Positions 33,983 through 44,353 of a stretch of 64,000 nucleotides of DNA are shown piece by piece. Positions within the stretch are counted from its first letter, which is position 1. Every line of letters starts with the position of its first letter. This DNA is from Sipunculus nudus (taxonomy: Eukaryota > Annelida > Sipuncula > Golfingiida > Sipunculidae). A model generated the notes under the pieces. That model did not search any database. It was not told the origin of the DNA and saw nothing but the letters and a program-made list of their open reading frames with translations. Both the position numbers and the translations under genes were made by a program. The stretch spans positions 67,418,676 through 67,482,675 of the forward strand of contig CM049316.1 of assembly GCA_026874595.1 (NCBI GenBank), read 5' to 3'.

Positions 33983-36340
33983 AAAATAAGTTTGTCTGCT
34001 GGTCTGACACACAAGGGAGTTTAGTTATACACGGCAGGTAAACTCATTCATCTTTTAATTGACCCATTAGATATGCACATGTTAGAATGTTTAATCTTTT
34101 CCTCCCATGATATTTATGTATTAATAGTTACCTCGATTTCTGTCATGTTTTGTGAATGAGTTTCACTTTTTCATTCGTTTTCTATTTGAATTTAAATTTA
34201 TAATTTTATCTTAAATTATCGACACAGTTTCTTTACCCTTACTCTCAATGGAAAGAGACATACAGAAGAACTTGGTTATGAAACGGGAGTCTTGTATGAT
34301 AAACTTGAAAAAGTCTCGGTATCGTGTGCAAAATACTCCGTCTCGTGTGCTAACAGTTTTTTGCACACCACACGCTTTTCCGTCGCTTTCACAAAACGCT
34401 ATGGTAGTTCAGTTACAACATGGACAATCTACCCAAGAACAATATTTTCTGTCAGACCCTTTCTCAGCCAGTAAGCATGAGGTATTTGTCTCGGCACCCA
34501 TTGACGTAAATCCATTTCTCTTGGTCTCCTCTGGGAACTCAAAGTAAAGTAGCTCCATGATGGATACATTCAGTACCGGCTTGCAATTGTAAAAGCTCCC
34601 ACCTCTTTTCCTCAAAGTAAGCAATTTCATTTCCCCAGTGAATTTAGGATTCCGATTAAACATGAGTTTTAAATGCTTCCATTATCAACTTGAGTGAAAA
34701 CCATACATTCTAGCCGGCATCTGAGACTGTATTCCCTGATCTCGCTACTCCATTCTCGTTCTCGCGTGAACTGAGCAGAGGCCACTTTAAACTCTTTAAG
34801 CTTTCATCCACGCTTCTAGGAAGTTTGTTGATTATTTGTTAAGCGCACCGAAGATGAAACGCGTTCACTTTCTGTGGCCACTTTAGAAACGAACTTAATA
34901 TGTTTTCCAAAAGATTTATTATATATAATATTCGCTTGAGAATTACTCGCGCATTACAGCATCAGGTTCGGCACTGAGTGCCATCGGAAAAAAGAAGACC
35001 GTTGCATCATCTGCTTTAGGTTTCCGTTTAAGGTCTGACTTTGTGCTTGAAGCATTTGATTTCAGATCCTCAGGTTACGAAGTTCTCTGTAATTTTATTT
35101 TTAGTTCCTGTACCTGATGCTCACCAATCTAAATCGACTGAAGGAAGATGTAGACTTCTCAGTCTAAAATCGCTAACGACGTAAGGCAAAGTCTTTGTCT
35201 CGCCTTTGAGTCTTTAAATTCGTGTAGCTTAAAAATCCCTTAAGATCAGGCAAGCGAAAAATATATATATATAATTCAAATCTGCATTTGATACTTCTCG
35301 ACTGCAACGCAAACTGGTATAACCGGTATAGCTAATAAAATTTGCCTGTACTATGGCTATATGGCAACGCATATGACAGATGTCAGCTGGCGGCAAACTT
35401 AATAACTTATCTATTGTTCTGTCGCATTGTATCGGCTTTGATTTGCTGTACTCGACAGAGATGCATGACCGACGATAACGCCGATAACGCATTTTCATAC
35501 CACCAAATCGTGTCAGCGACGTTCTCACAGACCTTGTTCCAGCGAGCCGTTCTGGAGTCTATTTCATGAATAAAAAACAAGGCAATTGAATCAATAAAAT
35601 GACTCGCGTAAACTTGTTTTACGCAGCTACCGGAACACGTCTGGTTTCAAGACCAAACCATTATCATTGCAGGGAAAGCATCGATAATTTGAACAGTTAA
35701 ACAAAGCCATGTAAAAGAGTCCTATTTCCGATGCACACGCGTTCTTGTTCAAACGGCATTTGAAGAGTTTTTTTAATACATTTTATTCGCTGGCTTTGAT
35801 TGGCAAGTTTTATTTAAACCCGAACACCTGCAGGCCAGGGCGGCTCTCTGAATAACTTATTTTTCTATTTCAGCTCTGCAATATTTTATGAGATCCTGAG
35901 TGGTTAAGTGACTAATTAATTTTATGCACAAAACAGGCCAGTTCTATCATACGCCTTAGCTTGCGGAAGCCTGCAAAGCTATAGGTTGTGGACGAATTTC
36001 CGTGAAGTACAAATTAATCTGATCGGGAACTTCTCATGTGCCTCTGGACTGGTTAACAGTGTTTCAAATCCAGCTTACCTCCCGCAACCTTACTGATCGA
36101 ATACGTCTTTTACCAGTTAACATTATCATGACCTACACATACGTACAGTCCAAGAGTATATTGCATAACCTAAAAAATAGCTGAGAACAAGCTGATTTCT
36201 TAAGGATAAGTCAAATAATATTTGTTAAGTCACATACTTAAAATCCCCCCTGTGCACTGTTCAAACTCAAACATTTATTAAATACAATTTTATTTGTTTT
36301 GTCCTGTTTCAAGTGTCCAGTGGTTCAAGTCATTCTCTTT
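33983..36340. other. Intergenic, no gene seen
   Basis: The opposing ORFs at 34248-34663 and 35229-35569 overlap each other on the two strands and show no domains. Contains the second copy of the 65-bp shared block. Confidence 0.5.
35843..35908 (+). repeat. 65-bp block shared with 26061-26127
   Basis: See the partner block. Same orientation, about 9.8 kb apart, with one-base indels in the ATTT run. Confidence 0.7.
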
Positions 36341-36343
36341 CCG

Positions 36344-36387
36344 AAAGACAGAGAGAGAGTGAGAGCAATGTAGGTAGGTACAGAGAA

Positions 36388-36428
<41 letters not shown>

Positions 36429-36480
36429 GAGAGAGAGAGAAAAAAACAAAGAGACAGAGAAAGACGGACAGAGACTAAAG
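36344..36480. repeat. GA-rich low-complexity tract
   Basis: GAGAGA with CAGA interruptions. The Arg/Glu-rich and Ser/Leu-rich frames across it are artefacts. Confidence 0.95.
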
Positions 36481-36967
36481 TATACAGAAAAATACATAAA
36501 CATATAGTTAGGCACGCAGACAGACTTCAACAGCCGTCTAAAACATAATAGTCGCTGCAGTCAAGGCGATATGTATCATTATGGTTCAGACAAGAAAATA
36601 CTTTGGAAATAACAAGTATTTCCTTTTAATCTCTCGCTATATTCTCTCGGATGTGGCAATATTAATCGCAATAAGGCAAGCTATAAATAAGTCTTGGTAA
36701 CCAAAGGTGTAATCATACAGAAATAAGGATACAGTTGCCATACTGCTAGCATCTCATGGGCTGTATTTGGATCATCTCTGTCTAGACGAGGACACAAGAT
36801 ACGCGGGTTTTCTTTGTCTATTTATTCCGTGGCTTTCTTCTTAAAGAATCTTTAAAGTAAGGTTTTGAACCTATCATGTCACATTATATCATTTTCAGCC
36901 TCAACCGCAGACACTTTGCTTCGCGATTTATTTGACTCTGACTTCAAAAAGTTTTTAGGGTCCTATA

Positions 36968-36968
36968 A

Positions 36969-37020
<52 letters not shown>

Positions 37021-37067
37021 GTATATATATATATATATATATGAATATATATATATATATACACACA
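36968..37067. repeat. (TA)n(CA)n microsatellite
   Basis: About 100 bp of TA with short breaks, ending in ACACACA exactly at the left end of the pogo-like element. Confidence 0.95.
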
Positions 37068-38259
37068 CAGTGGAACCCCGCCTTGCGACCACCCCACAAT
37101 TACGACCACTTTGCTTTGTCCCGAATATTTTTTAGTTTATTAATGTTTATAAATGACTCAAAATTACGACCACCCCTAAATTCAGAATAACGACCAGATT
37201 CCCTGGCCCCAGTGCTAATGAGACCTGGCTAATATGACCACCGCCGAGAAGTACTGAAAAAACATTTGTCACGAGTCAATGGCTGCGTCTTGTCACAGGC
37301 GCCTTAACGAAAGATCAAAGCGGGTAACAAGGTTTCTCAACGCGAGTGTTAATCCGGTCCTGCATATCGCTCCGTCTCGGTGTCTGCGCTGAGGCTCTTT
37401 GGGGCGTAAGTTATAAATCAAAGAGGGTAACCATCGGCCTGATTACTTAATGAGCCGGTCAGCCCTGGGGTCTTGGGCTAGCGATGCATATTGCCCCTCA
37501 ATGATCACCTGTACTACAGCTACCCTAAGTGCGGGGCTGAGAGCTCAATATTTCAACTCATCACATATTGTTCGATCTTCTTTGGACAAATAAACGACCT
37601 AGTTAATTCTAAATGTGTTCATACCTTATTCACACTGAGTGTTGGACAGTCAGTAAAATGTATATATAAAGCTTGCATGTGGGGAAAATTCCATACATTG
37701 TATTGCCTTATCTGATAGATCGCTGTCAGTTTATTACTATCCTGGTTCAATTTGCATTTTGCTTGCTGTTGTGCGACCATGCCTCTGGAAAAAGCTCTCC
37801 TTGAAGGAGAAAGTGGCATTAATCAAGGCGGCAACACCAGAACGCAGTCAGCACCAATTGTCTCAGCACGCAATATACACTCAAGCTGAACGCTAAATAT
37901 ATGTTCAATATGTATTCAGTAGGTTGTCTTCGTATTGCCTCTAATGTTATTACGTGTTGAAAAATCATCAGTCACTGCGTATGTGTACATGTATATTATT
38001 TTTTTAGCATGAATAGATATATAACATTTTTTATTTCTTTTCAGTTACACACACACACAAAATCATAATAAGGGTCCTCCATTAAATAAAATATTTTGAT
38101 ATAATTCAAATTAAAGATATGCAATAGATACACACTGATACACATAAAATATCAGCGAGTTATATGCGAGCAAGGTAGGAGTTTCACAAATACGACCATC
38201 CCCAAATTACGACCACTTTTCTCAGTCCCCAGGGTGGTCGTAATTGTGGGGTTCCACTG
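37068..38259. mobile_element. pogo/Tigger-like DNA transposon remnant
   Basis: The left end is CAGTGGAACCCC and the right end is its reverse complement GGGGTTCCACTG, followed by TA. CAGTGGAACC ends with a TA target are characteristic of pogo/Tigger members of Tc1/mariner. Inside both ends lie repeated AATTACGACCACC words (for example CCACAATTACGACCAC left and its complement right), a typical subterminal layout. The left TA is replaced by CA of the adjacent microsatellite. A 26-codon relic of the transposase DNA-binding domain is present at 37776-37877. At 1.2 kb it is internally deleted and non-autonomous. Confidence 0.85.
37776..37877 (+). pseudogene. Relic of a pogo transposase N-terminal HTH (CENP-B/Psq type)
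   Basis: In one plus-strand frame the sequence reads KKLSLKEKVALIKAATPERS, followed by QHQLSQ. This resembles the first helices of the CENP-B N-terminal/Psq helix-turn-helix of pogo transposases (K-x-L-S-L-x-E-K-V-x-L-I, then S-x-x-x-L-A). No plausible ATG is in frame immediately before it, and the frame stops at TAA near 37890. It is too short to be functional. The position inside CAGTGGAACC termini strengthens the assignment. Confidence 0.6.
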
Positions 38260-38261
38260 TA

Positions 38262-38787
38262 TATTAAACATATGCCATCGATGAATTTTAGGGCAGATCC
38301 GGGATCTCGGGGAAGGGTTTGTCGTTTGAACGGGGGAACTAACACCTTTTGTCTACCACTCAAGAAAAAAAAATTCAGTCGTAAATAATATAAACACTGC
38401 AAATGAAACATTTTCAGTTAAGGTCATGTCCCTTTTACCCGGATCCTCCCATGATAATATTGGCGGGAGCGGCAATGGAAGATTGTGCATACAATCTGTA
38501 AACATTTTCTCTTGCATTTGGGCTTCTTGGAAGAACGCCTATAATTGGCCTTTAGTTACTAAAGAAACGGGGCCTAAAATTGTACAGCAACTGTCTGAAA
38601 TCAGTCCTGGACAAGTCAGCAAGACCAGAAAAAACCTCGCAATGTTTCTGTCACAATGTGTCTGACGCTGCAGCGTAGAGCAAAATGGTCTGAAAATAAA
38701 TCGTCGATCAGTAAAATATATAATATATGTATATTTAATACATAGAAACCTGACCATTAACGGAGGCATTAGTATATCAGTGCGAGC
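38262..38787. other. Spacer between the pogo-like element and the 6.8-kb transposon
   Basis: ORF 38426-38665 (79 codons) starts with ATG but shows no recognised domain. No repeats are detected. Confidence 0.5.
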
Positions 38788-38790
38788 TTA
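38788..38790. repeat. TTA target-site duplication, left
   Basis: TTA immediately precedes TAGTCGGG. The same TTA follows the right end at 45619-45621. Confidence 0.7.
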
Positions 38791-38950
38791 TAGTCGGGTC
38801 GTTGAAGCCCAGAAATGATGTGTACATGGTAAAAATGGTAGAAAGCTAAATTTGGTGTCATATGAAAGGCCGCATTGAGTAGAATAACATATCAAAAATC
38901 CGCTAAAATCCGCTCTGGGGAAAGAATTTTTACAGCAGTTTGAAAAATTC
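38791..38950 (+). repeat. Left TIR of the Academ-like transposon
   Basis: Aligns with the reverse complement of 45459-45618. Conserved blocks are TAGTCGGGTCGTTG, AATGGTAGAAAGCT, TTTGGTGTCAT and TTTTACAGCAGTTTGAAA. The intervening bases have diverged by substitutions and small indels. Confidence 0.9.
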
Positions 38951-39733
38951 ACTTTTTAGAATAAAAGTGATTGCCTGAAACAGGAAAATCTACGTTGATC
39001 CGCATTTATTTTTTAATCTGTTCACATTCAACATGAGCCAATGTTTTTATGATGAATACGACGTGTAATTTTAATGTGTTCAGTCAAATAGAATCATTTC
39101 CTGAATTTATGTTGTTGTTTTTCAACCTTGAAATAATATTTTATCATTTAGAGTTATGAAACGTAATACATTCAAACTTATACATCTGTACTCCATTGGG
39201 CAGTGTCAAACCATTACTGAAGTCTGAATACGGTGTCAATCAAGTAAAACTACATTAGAAACATTTATTGCCGGAGTGCATGCACTTGCTAAGATACAAT
39301 GTAATACATCCGGCACTAGGCATTAGACCGACCGCGGCCTGGGGAATATAGCTGTTCCCCTGAAAACGATACCTCGGTCTTGTGGTTTACACGCAGGCTG
39401 GTAGCAGCTTGGGCTTTGTACTCGGTAAACGCTTGTGTGTTAATACAACGATCTCACCATTGATAAAATGTGTTGTCTTCCAATGGTCACATAGATTTAC
39501 AGCGCCCGGGTATTGCCTGTATTTAAGAAACAAGACAGGTTACACTTCTCAGAATAGCCTATGATGGCAATTAAACATTCATTTACCCTGACAATTTGGA
39601 CTGAGTTTACCTGCAACTAAGGTTGATAGATTACTAGACTTCTTTATTCATTTATACAATTGCTAAGGTGTAACTAATTTGTTGATATCCATCACTTTTA
39701 TATTTAAATTGCAATAACTGTCCATGATAAAAT
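38951..39733. other. Transposon 5' non-coding region
   Basis: Between the left TIR and the first likely ATG. It must contain the element promoter, but no TATA box or initiator can be chosen reliably. ORF 39382-39564 has no recognised domain. Confidence 0.5.
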
Positions 39734-40371
39734 ATGGCTGAGGTGCCGACTTCATCAAATGCCTTCTCAAACTGCCGGGGAGACTGTTGTGTCATATGTA
39801 AATTAAGCTTCACTGAAAATAGACCATCCGTACTGTAACAAGGAAGGGCTTACAGAGAATAATCAGTTGCGCTGAACAACGAGGGGAGTCAGAACTTAAC
39901 ATATATCTTAATGAATGTATTTGTTTTTCACCAGTAAAAAAGGTGTTAGTACATCAAACCTGCCGTCGAGATTTCATTGACCAAAAAAGAATCAACAGTA
40001 CTAAAACTGTAGAGGAGCCTTGCGCCAAAAAACTTAGGTCAAGTTTGTTGCCATTCAATCCGAAAGAACACTGTTTTTTTTATGGAGCATCTGCTGCGCC
40101 AGATGATCCACATCCAGGTCGAAGTCGGGTTCATGCTGAAGAAACTCTACCCGTACGTGAAAAGCTTCTAGAGTGTTGCGACAAGAGGGAAGACTCCTGG
40201 GCATCTGAAGTAAAACAACGCATTTTAGGATCTATTGCCTTGGTTGCAGCAGAAGCTGTATACCATGACAGCTGTTTTTCGCGGTTCTTCCTAAAAAAGG
40301 AATTCGGAGCATCAGCAATAAAGAAGCCCCAAGGCCGATCCGAAGCAAAACAGCTGAAATATTGGGTTTGA
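39734..40371 (+). pseudogene. Segment 1: N-terminal zinc-finger region
   Basis: From ATG 39734 the frame reads MAEVPTSSN and then CRGDCCVICKLSFTENRPSV before a frameshift near 39835. The next frame continues TRKGLQRIISCAEQRGESEL and then VLVHQTCRRDF. The Cys pairs and the later H-x-x-C make a typical zinc-binding set. A second set follows: KEHCFFYG then YHDSCFSRFF. Here the expected second Cys of the CxxC is Tyr (CFFYG), an apparent inactivating change. The helical VREKLLECCDKR and WASEVKQRI stretch lies between. The segment ends at a TGA at 40369-40371, one base out of frame with segment 2. Confidence 0.75.
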
Positions 40372-40372
40372 T

Positions 40373-42478
40373 ATGCTTTGTGATTGGCTCGAATCTGAGG
40401 ATGATATGGAACTGTACACAGTTTCAGAACTACATGAAAAAATGGCAACATTTGCTGGTCCTTCAGAAGTTTACGGTGTTAAGAGGCTCAAACAAAAACT
40501 GAAGGAACATTACAAGGAATTTATTTTCTTCGCTGAAATCAGAGGCCGCAAAAATGTAGTTTGTTTCAGAAACATGGCAAAGTTCATAATAAATGATAGC
40601 TGGTACGCAGGTAAGGAAGATAACAGTGAGGATGAAACAGAACGTGTTATCAAGACTGCAGCAAGGATCATAAGAGCAGAAATTCGAGAAAGGGAGTATG
40701 ACCTATCCAATTATCCTACCTGCGAGGACATAGAAAATACCGATCGTGGCAAGAAATGGATCCCCCGCAATCTGCAATTCCTCTTGAAAATGTTGATTCC
40801 ATCCGAATTAAAACAGAACAGTATTGGACACTGCATTGTCCAGGCAGCCCGACCAAGGTCAGTTATAACACCAACGTTGTTTGGTTTGGGTGTTGAGATG
40901 GACCATGTATTTATCTCAAAATGGCTGATTAGTGAACTGTCCCGCTTAGGATTTTCAATCAGCTATGATGAAGTGACCCGATATAAGCAATCTGTTATTC
41001 AGAGTGAGAATCTTGAGAATCTTCTAGCCGAGTATTTTCCTGGCACATTCACGCAGTGGGTGGCCGATAATATTGATCACAACGTGGCAACTTTAGATGG
41101 ACAAGACACATTCCATGGTATGGGAATTATGGCGATTGCAATAACTAGAAACGACACATTGCCCATCTTGAAATCACGTGCGATTGTCAGACAACCCTGT
41201 ATCAGTGTAAATGATCTCTTAAAGGATAGGGGGGTTCCCATTCATCAATACATAGGACCATCTGGAAAAGGTCTGGCATTAGTTAATTATAGACCAATTA
41301 TTGAACTACAGGTTCCATACACATTGCCCTCGGAACTGTGCTCTGATTTTCTTTGGCACTCAGGTGGCTTATTCAGTGAGGCTGAAAATCCTAGACCAAA
41401 CTGGTCGGGGTTTATGCAGCATGTTTTCTCTGGAGATCAGTACCCTGCTTCAAAATCCAAAACGCTGCTTCTGCCAATCATTGACTTGAATCCTTCGGAT
41501 GAAACATGCATCTACTCTACATTGCTCTATATTCAAAGCCAAGCTAGGCAACTGAATATACAAACGCCATGTATAACATTTGATAAACCTTTGTGGCTGA
41601 AAGCTATGGAAATAATTACTGCTAATTCAATGAAGATAGTTTGCAGACTTGGCGGATTTCATACAATAATGAGTTTTCTGGGTAGCATTGGATCCACGAT
41701 GAAAGGTTCAGGATTAGAGGAGGCACTAGAAACCGTATATGGACCAAATGCAGTTCATCATATGATGTCAGGAAAGGCAATTTCTAGGGCGTTACGAGGG
41801 CATTTCATGGTGGAGGCCGCTTTAATGAACCAGCTTTTTATGGGAATTGTTCCATGCTCATTGCATAATGGGAACCAAGCTTTCACCTTCACAGAAATAT
41901 ATGAGAATCCACTTGAAGAACATGGATCAGACATTGAGAATGCATCTTTCATTGAGCATACCTGTGTAGATAATGGACCAAGTGACAAGAATCTTGGAGA
42001 GATGGAGAGAGATATCACAATCCTAGGGGATGAACTTGATGAAACAGAAACAAAGAAGATCAAAGCTTTTTATGACGGAGTAAGAGATAAATCTATACCA
42101 GTTTCTTGCATCTTTGAATCAAATGAATTTGTCAAATTGGAGATCTGCTTGGTGAAATATAAAGCAATGCTTTCAGACAGGTCGCCAACAGCAAGGCTTT
42201 GGTTGCAGTATATAGAATATGTTGAAACTCTTAAGTTATTCATTAGAGCTGAAAGGACAGGAGATTGGAGTCTTCATCTCATCGCGATTGGTAGGATGTT
42301 TAATTTATTTGCTGCTACTGGCCATATTAACTATGCAAAAAGTGCACGTCTTTATCTGCAAATGATGCAAGATTTGCCAAATGACCATCCTTGGCTATAT
42401 ATAACTGTTTCGCCGAGAATGGATTTCACACTGTCCGCAGAACTAGAAGATACTGGGCAGATCTTTAGACGGATCTAA
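40373..42478 (+). pseudogene. Segment 2: transposase-like core, 701 codons open
   Basis: This is the longest open frame in the window, but it is an internal part of the protein; MLCDWLESEDDMELY is normally preceded by more sequence in this family. Candidate catalytic features for an RNase H-like fold are an Asp in NIDHNVATLD (about residue 233), an Asp in ITFDKPLWLKA (about 404) followed by GGFHTIMSFLGSIGSTMKGS (about 428-446), and acidic residues in SGLEEALE or HFMVEAALMNQ (about 449-485). This assignment of D-D-E is inference. The 3' part (SPTARLWLQYIEYVETLKLF) is helical. It ends by frameshift at about 42423-42432; the nominal stop at 42476 is out of the true frame. Confidence 0.75.
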
Positions 42479-42711
42479 CCATTGAACAAATCATGATGCG
42501 GTCTATCAAGAGTCGAGGAGGACTGACCAGAGGAAGAGGCATGACCGAGTCCGTCCGCCTGCAGTGGATCTACAGTATGCACAAATGTGCTGAAGTCCAT
42601 GAGGCCATGACGACGCTGACTTATATGAAGCTAGACTCCAGTGAGCAGCAACACACTGAGCTAGGAAAATCCAGATGTCAGCGTGATTTCAAAGACCTGA
42701 CCAACATCTAG
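42424..42711 (+). pseudogene. Segment 3: conserved R/G-rich linker, interrupted by stops
   Basis: In frame 1 the coding sequence resumes at about 42424 (TVRRTRRYWADL). It hits TAG at 42466-42468, then continues TDLTIEQIMMRSIKSRGGLT and RGRGMTESVRLQWIYSMHKC before another TAG at 42709-42711. The IEQ-x-MMRS-x-K and GGLTRGRGMTES blocks are the most recognisable parts of the family here. Confidence 0.7.
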
Positions 42712-43185
42712 ACATGGTTCAAGCATCATGACCCCTTTGATGTGAACGAACAGAAAATGCGTTCTTTGTCTTCTGGTTTGAGTGCTTCAGGCAGTGACGG
42801 TGTGAACTGTTACCAGACAGAGGAGATTGGGGCGAAAATCCACAAACAACTCGACAATATGAGTGTCACGGAGGTATCCATTAAAAGAAGCGAGCAAGTT
42901 CGAGCATTAGATCATTTGTACCCGGGAGTCAAAGTTGACAAGCAGAAGGTTCAAATCGATTCAAATATTTTATTCTCTCGCCTGATTGCTATAGTACAGA
43001 GACAGGAAAATATGGCACCGTATTTTGATTATGAACTGACAGCAGTGCCAACCTCTTTATTAAAAAACGATGCTATGCGAAAACCAGCAAATGCCCAGCT
43101 AGCTAAATTCCTGACTTCAGGTGTGAAGCCATGTGAGCTTACTAAAGAGGCCATACATGTGCTTGATGGCGGGGCACTAGGGTAA
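42712..43185 (+). pseudogene. Segment 4: region before the nuclease module
   Basis: In the same frame as segment 3, after the TAG: TWFKHHDPFDV..., then LSSGLSASGSDGVNCYQTEE, VTEVSIKRSEQVRALDHLYP, SRLIAIVQRQENMAPYFDYE and LTAVPTSLLKNDAMRKPANA. It ends VLDGGALG then TAA. The expected continuation after GGAL leads into a basic stretch (VKWMK in another frame), so a small deletion and frameshift lie at about 43180-43200. Confidence 0.7.
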
Positions 43186-43186
43186 A

Positions 43187-43753
43187 ATGGATGAAAAAAC
43201 AACGTACAAAGACATAGCCAAAAAATATGTAGATTATGTTCCGACCAAGTACGGAGACTGCTGTGTCGTATTTGATGGCTATGGTCAGAGCCCATCAATC
43301 AAAGACCACGAGCATGTAAGAAGACTTGGCAAGACGTGTGAGGATATATTCCTCAGTGAATCTATGATGGCCCACAACAACCAGCAGATCTTTCTTGCAA
43401 ATGAGAAAAACAAGGCACAGTTCATCTCATTGTTGTGTCGCTACCTGCAAGATGATGGTAAAATTGTACATGTCAGCAGGGGAGACGCTGACACCAAGAT
43501 AGTTGCGTGTGCTCTTCAGTATGCAACACAGGGGAGAGAAGTCACCATTGTAGCAGATGACACTGACCTGCTAGTTCTCTTGATGTACCACTGGAATGAA
43601 GATATGGCAAAAATATGTTTCAAGTCAGAGGCAAAATCGTCCGTGAAACAGAAGGCCCATAAATCATGGAAAATATGTGATCTTGTCTACAAGGCTGGCA
43701 AAACAGTCACAATTAAAAGACATATTGTTTCTTCATGCATGGACTGGTTGTGA
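43187..43753 (+). pseudogene. Segment 5: FEN/XPG-like (PIN-fold) nuclease module, N and I regions
   Basis: CCVVFDGYGQSPSIKDHEHV then RR resembles the N region of FEN1/XPG nucleases (F-D-G ... P ... K ... RR). HVSRGDADTKIVACALQYAT and VTIVADDTDLLVLLMYH resemble the I region (acidic pairs that bind the catalytic metals: D-A-D, then D-D-T-D-L-L). These residues are intact. In the family such nucleases cut branched or flapped DNA; here the role would be processing transposition intermediates, which is inference. The frame breaks at about 43705-43735 and continues in segment 6. Confidence 0.75.
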
Positions 43754-44353
43754 TACTATTTCTGCCACTTTTGGCCAAGGCAAAACTAGTTTGCTTTCAA
43801 AGATGAAAAAGTCCCAGGTAATACAGCAGATATCATGTATAATGGATGATCATAAGATGTCACCAGATGAAATCGGCAAAGCTGGCATCCGATTGTTTGT
43901 GCTACTCTGTGGTGGCAGAGAAGGTGAGTCCTTGAACAGTCTGCGGTATGCTAAAGTCATGGAAATTATTTCAACATGCAAAACCTCACTTGATCCCCAG
44001 AAACTACCACCTACAGAAAGAGCAGCACATTTTCACAGTTTACGGGTCCACCTGCAGGTGATGATTTGGAAGAAACTGAACAACAACGAACTGGACCCTG
44101 AGCACTGGGGGTCGAAACTGTTAGGTAACAGCCTCACGCCACTTATGACGGATTTGGCTGCAGGGCCAGACAGTATTCTTAAGTTTATAAGGTGCAAATG
44201 TAGATGTCAACCAAAAACCCGTGCGGAACAATTGTCTGTTCATGCCGCAAAAATGGTCTCAAATGTGTTACTGCATGTGGAGATTGTAGAGGCGAAAGCT
44301 GTAGAAACGCCGAAAAGATCATTATAGAAGAAGGAAAAGAAGAAGACCAATAA
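43677..44353 (+). pseudogene. Segment 6: nuclease H3TH-like part and C-terminal Cys knuckle
   Basis: In the new frame, FLHAWTGCDTISATFGQGKT resembles the GCDY...GIG(P)K helix-three-turn-helix entry of FEN1/XPG nucleases. A helical region follows (GIRLFVLLCGGREGESLNSL, PTERAAHFHSLRVHLQVMIW) and then LEPEHWG-like DPEHWGSKL. After a last frame change near 44195-44221 the sequence is Cys-rich, with spacing CxC, then C-x6-C-x4-C-x2-C-x4-C (VCSCRKNGLKCVTACGDC, then a further Cys). This probably forms a zinc knuckle. It stops at TAA 44351, and AATAAA overlaps the stop. Confidence 0.75.

Larger units (their letters stand above)
39734..44353 (+). pseudogene. Broken transposase-nuclease gene of the Academ-like element
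   Basis: The likely start is ATG at 39734 (AAATATGGCTGAGG) and the stop is TAA at 44351-44353. Reading it as one protein requires frame changes near 39830-39838, 40360-40372, 42423-42432, 43180-43200, 43705-43735 and 44195-44221. It also meets in-frame TAG codons at 42466-42468 and 42709-42711, both probably former TGG, CAG or similar codons. The apparent start of the first open segment at 39943 is GTG, so it is not a real start; the segment is preceded by in-frame coding sequence. The product would have been about 1,500 residues in the nucleus, acting on DNA transposon ends. No introns need to be assumed. Confidence 0.8.

Noticed and set aside
36313..36530. ORFs rich in Arg/Glu or Ser/Leu
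   Set aside because: Same artefact, GA repeat.
39943..40371. Gene start at 39943
   Set aside because: The codon is GTG and clear in-frame coding sequence precedes it; the plausible start is ATG 39734 with a frameshift between.
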